Shown here: positions 15,001 through 27,000 of the stretch, one piece after another
Position numbering within the stretch: position 1 is the stretch's first letter
How the letters are laid out: the number at the start of each line of letters is the position of its first letter
Source of the DNA: Mytilus galloprovincialis
Taxonomy: Eukaryota > Mollusca > Bivalvia > Mytilida > Mytilidae
Direction: 5' to 3'
DNA length: 64,000 nucleotides
NCBI RefSeq assembly: GCF_965363235.1
Contig: NC_134845.1
Coordinates: forward strand, 68,849,261 to 68,913,260
Notes under the pieces: model-generated
Database searches by the model: none
Told to the model about the DNA's origin: nothing
Seen by the model: the letters and a program-made list of their open reading frames with translations, nothing else
Translations under genes and position numbers: made by a program

Positions 15001-18000
15001 ATTCTTACCCCGCCACGGATGTCAATCTCCCTGATTTAAATACAATGAGTTTAGTTTTAGTTCGATACCTTGATGTGTATAATGATATATTATTATATAA
15101 GTTGTCAGTGTCTAATACCATTTTAATAGGGTTTTACTCATTGAAGTAACCGTCTTATCTTTTTTCTGAACGTTACATTGCCAATTGAATCATTCAAGAA
15201 AACAATTTAACACTTCAACAATTTCTTCCCTATTCCATAGAAATATTGCGTGAATATGACTTTATTGTAGTTCAAAACATTTATTATAACACATTAGTTA
15301 GTAAAGGATACTATATCTAGTCTTTATATAATATATTTTAAACATTATCTATAAACACAATTTGTTTCTCATATAATGTTTTAAAGGTAATGCGATCACA
15401 GAAGTACTGACAAATATGTTAATGTCGATTTCTACAAGTGAAACCAGAAGTTCCGTTATGGAAGATAACATGCAGAGTGCCACTTTGAATACAAGTCTGC
15501 CTTCAAACAAACATACCTTAACTACTTTTTCTGTTCACCAGGAAAGACCCCACTATCAAATTGAAAGAAAAGACAAAACAACAAGAAATGAAGGTACAAT
15601 TTTATTAGGCAAAACTAAATTCAGCGGATCAGAGTCAGAAATAAAAGGCATTGTTAAAATTGAATCATTTCCGCTTGAAGAACAGAAAATCAAAGTACTA
15701 GGAAGTGCTTCTCACTTTGAACATGGTAAATTGCACCAGAATGAAGAACCTGTGGAGTTTCATCTCTCAAAACAAATGCATATTCTTAAAGTTTTCCCAG
15801 AAGAAAAACATAAACATAGTAATACTTCTACATGTAACAAATCATTTGAAACTTTCGATGATTCATTTGTTAACGACGTAACTACAGCTATGATATCCAA
15901 TCATAATCCAGAACAACAGTTAAGGACATCAGAGAATGAAACTGATGAAAGAATAACCTTACCAAACCACGAACGTCGCGCTTCTTCAATGGATGTTTTA
16001 GAAACATCCATCGGACGGAAACATGCAATTTCCTCGCAGTTAGCCGAATCTTCAGGGAATAAACTTTATCTGCCGGTCGAATCAGAACCGACAACAGAAA
16101 GAGCAAGTGATATGTCATATGATAAAATACACCAACTGTTAGTGAAAGCAGTGAAGGAAGGTAAATACAAGCAAAGGATAGTACCTATAGATATCTGGGA
16201 CTTTGGAGGTCAAAAAGATTATTACATGACTCACCAGCTGTTCATAACCAGCAGGGGCATATTTGTATTGATGTTTAACGGCTTAATTGATCTACACAAA
16301 AGCATGTCCGACCTTAACTTTCTTCCTGGACATTTTGGAAAACCAACAATTGCAGGTACCGTAACAATTAATAGATATTTCTCTTATACCGCATATTATT
16401 GATTATAGATGCTGGTCGTTTTTAATAACTAGGGCGTGTTGAGTATAACGCTGTAATAATATCCTTACGTATCATTTCAGATATTATGAGAGACAAAAAT
16501 TTCGAACTAGAAATGCAAAGTCATCAGTAAAAAAAAAAAAACAAACTGACATGGCTAAAAAGAAAAACGAAACGTAACACTTCACAAAACACAAAAGGAG
16601 ACATAGAAAACTAAAGACCACTGATCATCACGCATCCTATTAGAACCAGGGGTTATCTCAGGTTCTCTAGATGAATTACCAGATCCTGCTCAAAATGTAA
16701 CATCAACCGTGTTTCTTTTGAAGATAAACCCAGGTTTTAACTGTAATATGAAAATTCACGTCCATGACAAAAATGTGTCCAATGTCTGGCCCCTCGACAA
16801 ATAAGCAAACCATGTAAAATAATAGGGTTATAAATGCGTTGACTGTGCGTACAGTTGGGTGCAGACCAAGCATTACATAAAGTAAACGCAAGTTAACGCC
16901 GCGTGCACATATTTCGTTAGTTAACTTCAAATATCCCGTTTACTAGTAAACGCACGTTTACTATAATTACGTTAACGTGGTCGAAATGGAAATTTCTAAT
17001 GTCTACCCTAGTAAACGGGCGTTTACTATGTGTCCGTTTAGTCAGTAGTAAACGGACGTTTACTTCAGAATTCTTCAAATTTATTTTTACGTGCACTTAA
17101 AAGTAAACGGGCGTTTACTACAGATTTTACAACTGTATTTTTACGTGCACTTGAAAGTAAACGCATGTTTACTTTTCGCGTTAACTGATTGGGTAAATTT
17201 AGAAATAAACTTCAAGTTCATTTGCACCTTTTTTTTTTTTATAAAAACGACCCTTAGTCTTAATATTTTACGTATATAATGAAGTATGTGTTTCAAACCA
17301 GAACAATTCAAAAACTCTTTTAATTCAAAATATTAAATTACACAAAATCACTTTCATTAAGTCCATTAACTTTACTGATTTGCAGATTTTTCTATATTTT
17401 CTTGGCTATTCACTTATTCTTGAACTATACATAGTAATAAATATTTGAAAACCCATTATCTTCTATTTTTTCAAGTAAAAATGGCTATGCAGGTGTTGAA
17501 AGGTATGGAATCATTGCTTTGTTAACAAAAAAAGAAGATCTATGCAGTTTGAAAACACTAAAAAAAAAACATTGCGTGCGTCGATAAAAGGTCGATAAAA
17601 AATCTCCAGTTTTGAAGCCCAAACTCCAGCTGAAAATTTCCAAATCTCCAGTTGTGGCTTGACAACTCTGTCACATGTCTGCTTTTCAAAAGTTACAGGT
17701 GCAAATATCGATACGGAAAGAAAGGTTATCTGAGACATAGGGAGAATATTTTTACATGATGGGATGTAAACATCATGGTTTACGTTGTTTCGTTCGCCAT
17801 TTATAATTTGTCTCTCCGAATTCCTAACTATAACTCGGTGCATTTAATATATTATTTTTAATCGAAATTCACCTTGTTTGCCTTGGATTAACATGATAAG
17901 ATTCTGTTATGACAAATGATAAAAAAAAAAACGTAAATTGTACAGTGTATTGAAAGGGATATCAATAAAGTGTAATATAAGTATGTACATTTGTACCATC

Positions 18001-21000
18001 TCGTCAATTTAAATGTTCAAATATTGCTATCTTTACATGGATATATAACTAATTTACTATGCAGCTATATATAGTGCTAATATGGTCTGTTTTGGTTATA
18101 ATTCGATTAGTCTGAGGTTAGAAAACTACTGAAATTTGTTTCAATATTCAATATTTTGAATAAAAAAAGGACGTGCTGGCACTCTTAATTGATGCGAACA
18201 AATTTTTTTAGTCATACTATTCAAATATTGCTACCTTTTTCATTATACAATCAATCCTTACATGAAAATATAACCCATTTACTATGCGGCAGTATAGATT
18301 TACATGATAAAATGCTGATATGGTCAGTTTTTGTTGTTGCGGACAAATAATTTTATTATATCAGTCAGTCTGAGGTATGAAAACTGCTGAATTTTGTTTA
18401 CGATTCAATATTTTGAATAAAAAAAGTACATGCTGGCACTCTAAATTGATGCGAACAACATTTTTTAGTCATAATATTCAAATATTGCTACCTATTTTAT
18501 TATACAATCAATCCTTACATGAAAATATAACTCATTTACTATGAGGCTATATATATTTACATAATAAAATGCTTATATGGTCAGTTTTGGTTGTTGCGGA
18601 CAAATAATTTTATTATATCAGTCAGTCTGAGGTATGAAAACTACTGAATTTTGTTTACAATACAATATTTTGAAGGAAAAAAAAAAGACATGCTGGCACT
18701 CTAAATTGATGCGAACAAAATTTTTTAGTCATAATATTCAAATATTGCTACCTATTTTATTATACAGTCAATCCTTACATGAAAATATAACTCATTTACT
18801 ATGAGGCTATATAGATTTACATAATAAAATGCTTATATGGTCAGTTTTGGTTGTTGCGGACAAATAATTTTTTTATATGAGTCAATCTAAGATATGCAAA
18901 CTATTAAATTTTGTTTACGATTCAATATTTTGAATAAAAAAAGGACATGCTGGCTCTCTTAATTGATGCGAACAAAATTTTTTAGTCATAATATTCAAAT
19001 ATTGCTACCTATTTTATTATACAATCAATCCTTACATGAAAATATAACTCATTTACTATGCGGCTATATAGATTTACATAATAAAATGCTGATATGGTCA
19101 GTTTTGGTTGTTGCGGACAAATAATTTTATTATATTAGTCAGTCTGCATGAGGTATGAAAACTACTGAATTTTGTTTACAATTCAATATTTTGAAGAAAA
19201 AAAAGACATGCTGGCACTCTAAATTGATGCGAACAAATTTTTTAGTCATAATATTCAAATATTGCTACCTATTTTATTATACAATCAATCCTTACACGAA
19301 AATATAACTCATTTACTATGAGGCTGTATAGATTTACATGATAAAATGCTTATATGGTCAGTTTTGGTTGTTGCGGACAAATAATTTTATTATATGAGTC
19401 AGTCTAAGATATGAAAACTATTAAATTTTGTTTACGATTCAATATTTTGAATAAAAAAAGGACATGCTGGCACTCTTAATTGATGCGAACAAAATTTTTT
19501 AGTCATAATATTCAAATATTGCTACCTATTTTATTGTACAATCAATCCTTACATGAAAATATAACTCATTTACTATGCGGCTATATAGATTTACATAATA
19601 AAATGCTTATATGGTCAGTTTTGGTGGTTGCGGACAAATAATTTTATTATATCAGTCAGTCTGAGGTATGAAAACTACTGAATTTTGTTTATGATTTAAT
19701 ATTTTGAAGAAAAAAAGGACATGCTGGCACTCTAAATTGATGCGAACAAAATTTTTAAGTCATAAAATTCAAATATTGCTACCTATTCTATTATACAATC
19801 AATCCTTACATGAAAATATAACTCTTCTACTATGTGGCTATATAGATTTACATAATAAAATGCTTATATGGTCAGTTTTGGTTGTTGGGGACACATTATT
19901 TTATTATATGAGTCAGTCTGAGATATGAAAACTAATGAATTTTGTTTACGATTCAATATTTTGAATACAAAAAGGACATGCTGGCACTTTTAATTGATGC
20001 GAACAAAATTTTTTAGTCATAATATTCAAATATTGCTACCTTTTTTTATTATACAATCAATCCTTACATGAAAATATAACTCATTTACTATGCGGCTATA
20101 TAGATGAACATAATGAAATGCTTATATGGTCAGTTTTGGTTGTTGAGGACAAATAATTTTATTATATTAGTCAGTCTGAGGTATGAAAACTACTGAATTT
20201 TGTTTACGATTCATTATTTTGAATAAAAAAGGACATGCTGTCACTCTAAATTGATGCGAACAAAATTTTTTAGTCATAGTAATCAAATATTGCTACTTAT
20301 TTTATTATACAATCAATTCTTACATGAAAATATAACTCATTTACTATGCGGCTATATAGATTTACATAATAAAATGCTTATATGGTCAGTTTTGGTCGTT
20401 GCGGACAAATAATTTTATTATATGAGTCAGTCAGAGATATGAAAACTAATGAATTTTGTTTACGATTCAATATTTTGAATAAAAAAAGGACTTGCTGGCA
20501 CTCTTAATTGATGCGAACAAATTTTTTTAGTCATAATATTCAAATATATGGTCAGTTTTGGTTGTTGCTGACAAATAACTTTATTATATCAGTCAGTCTG
20601 AGGTAAGAAAACTATTGAATTATGTTTGCGATTCAATATTTTGAATAAAAAAGAACATGCTGGCACTTTAAATTGATGCAAACAAAATTTTTATGTCATA
20701 ATATTTAAATATTGCTTCCTTTTTTTATTAAACAATCAATCTTTATATCAAAATATAGCTCATTTACTATGCGGGCTATATAGATTTACATAATAAATTG
20801 CTTATATGGTCAGTTTTGGTTGTTGCGAACAAATAATTATATATTACGAGTTAGTCTGATGTATGAAAACTACTGAATTTTGTTTACTATTCAATATTTT
20901 AAATAAAAAGAGGTCATGGCCGTCAGGCTGGTAAAAAAATTTCTGTCAATTGTATTATATGGTCAATTATGGCATAAAAATATAACTGAATTACTACTAT

Positions 21001-24000
21001 ATAGAATAAGATAGTTGTTAAACAGTTAAAGGGTAAATATTGTCAGTTTTGGTTAATTTTACGAGTCAGTCTGTCTAAGATGAGAAAACTGTTTGATTTT
21101 GGTGAGGATTAAATTACATTCATTTGAATAAACATACTTAAACTATTATTTGCGAAGAACAAGAAATTTACTATAATTATTGTTCAATTAAATACAAATG
21201 TGCGATAACATTTTTAAATAACTGTAATCGTCAATATGTCAAGCGGAAATGACCAGTTGGTCAATTAATTTTGATGTTCCTTATCAATTTATATTTTATG
21301 TAAATGTATCCAGGTTACGATGATAATCTGCGTTAACGGGCGTTTACTACAAACAGTAAACGCGCGTTTACTTATTACGAAAATAGAAGACGCGCATTTT
21401 TCCACGTTAACGCGGAGGTAAACGGGAAAGTAAACGCCCGTTTACTCTTTACAAAATTAGAAGACGCGCCGTTTTTGCGTTAACGCGGAGGTAAACGCGA
21501 AAGTAAACGACGTTTACTTTTAATGTCTACTGCAATTTCGGAGTTAACGCACAGTTAACGCGGCGTTTACGTGAAGTGCACGCGAGTAAACGCCGCGTTA
21601 ACTTTTTCGGCCCGTCTACATGTAATGCTTGGTCTGCACCCAACTGTACATTTAAAAAAAGCGGTTCATAAAAAATGTACTTCGGTCACACTATGACACC
21701 CCAACCAATATACTAAAAGAAGCATTAAATTCTTAAGTAAGAACACGATCATAGATGCTTTATATTTGTTTAGTGTATCTGCTACATTGGGTCAACTCAA
21801 TTTTGACATACTGCAAGAGAACAGATAACGGTTTTCCAAGGATTGTCTTTGTAGATACACACAAGGACAAGAAATGGTTCAAGGTAAATGAAAATATCAT
21901 TTCCATTGCAGATACAAATTTATTACATTAGATTTAACTGCATTTCTTTCTTTATTTTAATCGCTTTATACTTTTCTCGCATGATTGGTTATTTCTTAAG
22001 ATCAATATTTGACCTCACTTGATGTCATTTCTTTATTGTTTAAATATTTTATAACGACGTCACATTTTTTCGCTTTGCATGGTTTTTACTTTTGTGAAAT
22101 CACGAACAGAAGGTGATTGAGTATAATGACATAGAATTGACTGAGCACTGTCTTTTTGGTGAACCGTTAGAAGGAATTTCTACTTTCTATTTGAAATAGA
22201 ATGTGAGGTGTATCATTTGTATATATTTCCTCTGATATAATTTTTATACTATGTCAAAATTAAGATTTTACTAACCTCATTCAAAAATATAACAAAAATT
22301 GACGATCACCGTGCTACTTTTCAAGCTGCAAGTCGTCCAATTATCCAATTTTGCATTGATCAGTCAGAAAATAAAACGTTTTTGTGCATACTAAGAAATC
22401 TATTAGATAGCATTTTTCAATAAAATATGTGAAGAACAGTTTGATTATATGCTTAAGAAAATTAAAAAAAAACATTTTATCACCGAACTTGTTTTCTTGA
22501 CAAGAGTAAAAATTGAGAATTTCCTAATCACTCCAGTATAGATATAGACTATAGAGTGATCTCCCCTTATATGCCAATGTTGAAAAAATGATTCTTACAA
22601 AACAAATATTTGGTAGGTGTTAAAACATTTTAGTAAATGTAATAAGTCACTTACGTTTCTTCAAACAAGAGGGGCGAAATGTTAATTTATGCAAATAAAC
22701 AGTCTACGCCTGTCCTTACTAGTCAGGAATATAATGTCCAGTAGTTGTCGTTTGTTAATGTGGGTCATAAGTGTTTCTCGTTTCTCATTTTTTACATACA
22801 TTTACCGCTGGTTTTCCTATTTGAATGGTTCAACACAAGTCATCTATGGGGCCCTTCATATTTTACTGTTCGGTGTGAGCCAAGGCTCTGTGTTGAAGAC
22901 CGAACTTTGATCTATAATAATTAATTTTTACAAATTGTGACAATGAAGTGTGGTCTTATTGGCACTCATACCACATATTATTATATCTATTTACACAAGC
23001 ATTGCAAATCTGTGTAAACATTTTCAAAAAAAGGCAAATATTAAGACCGATTTAGCACTGCTACTATGTAATCCAAGATGGCGATATACCATTAATATAC
23101 CTTAATACACTAACATTTAGAGAAGTGATAAAAAAGTCAGAATTTGCCTTAAAATATCTGTATTAACATTCGTGTGCACTCGTTACGATATAAGGTGAAA
23201 CAAAACAAAAATACAGAACTCTAACTGAATTCAAATCGGAAATTCTTTTATAAATGCAAATTCAAAAGCTCGAAGACACATCTATGCGACTGTCATACAA
23301 GTGACAGGTTTAGCTAGCTATAAAACCTGGTTCAATCCACCATTTTCTACATAAGAAAATGCCTGTACCAAGTCAGGAATATGACAGTTGTTATCCATTC
23401 GTTTGATGTATTTGAACTTTTGATTTTGCCATTTGATTGGGGACTTTCCTTTTTGAATTTTCCTTGGAGTTCAGTATTTTTGTGATTTTACTTTTTATCT
23501 AACGAATGAACAAATGTCATATTTCTGACTTGGTACAGGCATTTCCCTTTTTATCTGAACCTTGCACTTATATGACAGACGCATTGAATTCCATTATATT
23601 GACAACAATATGTGAGCAAAAGAAAACAGACATACATATTTGTATAGGAGCCAGCTGAAGGACTCCTCTGGGTGAAAGAGATTCTCCCTGCATTGAAGAC
23701 CCATTGGCTGTTGTCTGCTTTGGGGTCGGGTTGTTGTCTCTTTGACACATTTCCGATTTCCATTCACAATTTTTGATAGGTAAAAGTATTTCAAAAATGG
23801 ACTAAACAGTAAAAAAGGGTAAAGTTAAACACGTTTTTGAGATGATAAACAACATCAGTACATATAATCTATACTTCAAGACCTTCATGTATTAATTGTA
23901 AAGTTGATACGGAATATTTATCTACAAGGTCTTGTTATTGTCAAGTGAATTGTTTTATATAATAAAGCACGAGATGTTCTTTGGTATAATCTTTGCTCAT

Positions 24001-27000
24001 CAACTTTCTGATCAAACACCGATGACGTTTTATAAAGAGAGTAGCAGCTGGAAGCTGCTTCATTCCAAATAAGTTGGAAAATGTATATCCCATATAAATG
24101 TGAGGTTTGTATATTGCTGCTAAGGTGGGGTGTATATTAAGTACTTATTCTTTAGTTAAATGTGTAAATTTCATATCTGTTTTGAAATAGTAATCACACC
24201 CATAGTTAAAATATGTCAGCTTATTCAGGTATGCTTTACCAGAATAGTGCAATACTAATATATATAAGTGCAAACGATAGATGTTAAAGAATGAATATTC
24301 TAAATTACAGTGGTCACGAAATGCACGACGAAAACAACTTGAAGATGATCTACAGAAATTGTTTAATTCCCATGCCGGCTTGAAACATTTAGAATTCAAA
24401 CCGCTGATATTTGTTGATGCCACAAATCCAGATGATCCTGAAATTGGAGATCTTAGACACATTTTAATGATGAGAGCGACTGAACATCCAAGATGGGGCG
24501 AATCGATGCCAACAAAATGGATTCCGTTGGAGTTACAGTTAGCCCAGAAATCTGCTGAAGGTTTTAATATTATTTCACGTGAGCAATTAATGACAATGAA
24601 TTCCCAAAATAAGTCAATGATCTTATCGGAGAGACAGATAGAATTATTTCTAAAGGTACAACACTCGCTTGGAAAGCTGTTGTACTTTGATGTCGAAAAA
24701 CTTCGAGATTTTATTATTATATCACCAGCATACTTAGTTGAAGTTTTACGATCCATAGTAACAGAAAAACAGTTCTGGCCAAAAGGGAAAAGATTTTATA
24801 CAATTTTGAAAAAGCTTAAGAAAACTGGGATGATTGAAAGGGATGAAATCTTTTATCTTTGGGGGCAAGATAATTATAAACATATTCTGTCATACAAAAA
24901 CTATATGCTTCAGATTCTTGTTCATCTTGATGTTTTAATTGCTCCAAGAACAAGTTATGACGATGAGAACAGTTCAATACAAGATGTTTCTCGCTTTATG
25001 ATCCCGTGCATGGTAACTAAAGGAAACAACACAACGTTCATGAAAAGATTTTGGAACTCAAATAATTCGATCGTACTAGCTTATACTTTTATTGAAGAGG
25101 TTATACCACCAGCGTTGTCATATCGCTTTCTAAGCTCGTTCATAACATGGTGGGATATAAAAAATTATAAAGACAAAAATAAAGAGAAGAGAATGTTGTT
25201 CAGTGATCTAGCTGTGTTAAGGATTGACAGTTTACATGACGTAGCAGTCCAAGTAAAAACAAAAAGGGTGATTGTGTCACTTATTCATGCCGACTCAAAA
25301 GACGATATAATTCCAACTCTGGCGTCTTCTCTCCAGGAATGTCTGACAGCGGCGATAATACGAATCTCAGAATTCTACTCAATGTTATCCGAGGACGTAA
25401 CATCAGCGCAAGTACATTCAATTATACCGTTTAAAATTGAATTTGGTGTATTCTGCAAAACAGATTTATGTTTCTTTAATCATAATGAGATTCCGTTATC
25501 TAATGATGAACCAATATGGATTTGTAAAAAGCACAAACAACGACATGCTGTCAAAACTCTAACAGCTTGGTTTTCAGAAAAGGTAAGCTATGACTTGTAA
25601 AGTATTGTGTAAACACAAAAAACAAAAAGAGATGCAGTTTGAACATGTTGAACACAATGAGAAAACTATCCACAAAATTTGAAATATTAGACAATTAAGT
25701 CAGAAACTTTTGATGGTACTAATTCATGTTGTGTGAAGAAAGCGAAAATTCTGTTAATAATTAATTATCTATTTCGAATTTATAATTTCTTCAAAATACA
25801 AATCAGTCGTTGGTGTCAATTTTCAGGTTTTTTTTGTTCGTTATCTTGGTGTCTTTTCATAAACAATGTACTAGACTTAAATGTCGATATACTCTTCCAA
25901 ATCATGAAAAAGAGTTTTCCAGCTTAAATTTCAGTTAAATCAAATACAATAACATTAACGGTAGCAATTGTTCTGCACCAGATCCGCATTTCGACAAAAC
26001 ATGTCTCTTCAGTGATGCTCGTGACCAAAATATATGAAATCCAAAGCTTAAATACAAGATATGAGGCATGACCCAATATCCACACATTTAACTTTCTGAA
26101 ATAAATAAATCATAAACAACAAGATTTTCTTAGATTTTGATATTTCAGTTACATACGTGAAAATATAATCAAAATGAATGCTCTTGTATTTCTTCTGTCA
26201 TCAGCGATGTTCATTTGAGACCATCTAATGGTGTTTAAATATCCAAACGTTTTGATTATGCTCATTTATGTCAAACTCAGTAAAAATACGTTAAAATCAG
26301 TTTAATTGGTCAATTCAAAAACCCTTGAAAGTATTTCTCGTCTAAAGATCAAATACTTAATTTTCTAAATATACTGCCGAAATATATCCACATGAACTTA
26401 CCTTAAATAAATCAAATATTAGCAGCAATAAGTGTCCTTTCCTAGATTAAGACATTTTAGTTTTACACCAGCAATTTTGTGCACAAATTTGTTGCAAAAT
26501 AAAGGCAACAGTAGTATACTGCTGTTCAAAATTCATAAATTAATTGAGAAAAAAAATCTTGGTTAAAACTAAAACTGAGGGAAACCCATCAAATATAAGT
26601 GAACTTCGACACAACAGAAACACAACACTAAAATGTATCACACACACAAAAGAACTATAATATAAAAATGGTGATTTTCTAGACTTGGTACAGGACATTT
26701 TACGAAAAAAATGGTGGGTCGGCATGGTTTTGCAACTAGCAAATCCTTGCGCTTTTATGGCAAAATTGCTGATTGTTCTAACCCTTTTGGTGATTTCCCG
26801 TTATTTGGACGGGGATGTTTCTCTGACATCATCTTGTAGTAATTATATATTTAAGCTCGTTTGTTATACTTGTGTATGTAGTGACATTATAGGTTTCAAT
26901 GAACATAATCTGTATATTACTGGTAAGTTATGATGTCAAGAAATTCGTTTCCACAAATGACTTGAAACTTACCAAGTACAAATATTTGGTATGAAAGATT

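Larger units (their letters stand above)
16852..21646. mobile_element. 4.8-kb inverted-repeat DNA element carrying a central satellite
   Basis: Perfect 27-bp terminal inverted repeats begin CAGTTGGGTGCAGACCAAGC (left 16852-16878, right 21620-21646) and are flanked by TA on both sides. Inside each end is an array of a near-palindrome GTAAACGSSCGTTTAC (left about 16945-17170, right about 21330-21520). The middle is a tandem satellite. No transposase frame is seen, so it is non-autonomous; TA flanks suggest a Tc1/mariner-type or similar mechanism, which is inference. It sits in the ROCO intron between exons 14 and 15. Confidence 0.82.

Noticed and set aside
15888-16118. Minus-strand open frame opposite exon 14
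   Set aside because: Shadow of the Roc insertion coding sequence.
16852-21646. CRISPR-like interpretation of regular repeats
   Set aside because: Units are ~257 bp without short repeat/unique spacer structure; this is a eukaryotic satellite inside a transposon.
22689-22910. 73-codon frame
   Set aside because: Falls within a dispersed repeat copy.
23320-23340. tRNA B-box-like GGTTCAATCC in a family K repeat
   Set aside because: No convincing A box at the right distance and no cloverleaf, so a tRNA-derived SINE is not claimed.
24145-24756. 203-codon minus-strand open frame
   Set aside because: It is the antisense shadow of the COR exon, with no domain and no splice context of its own.
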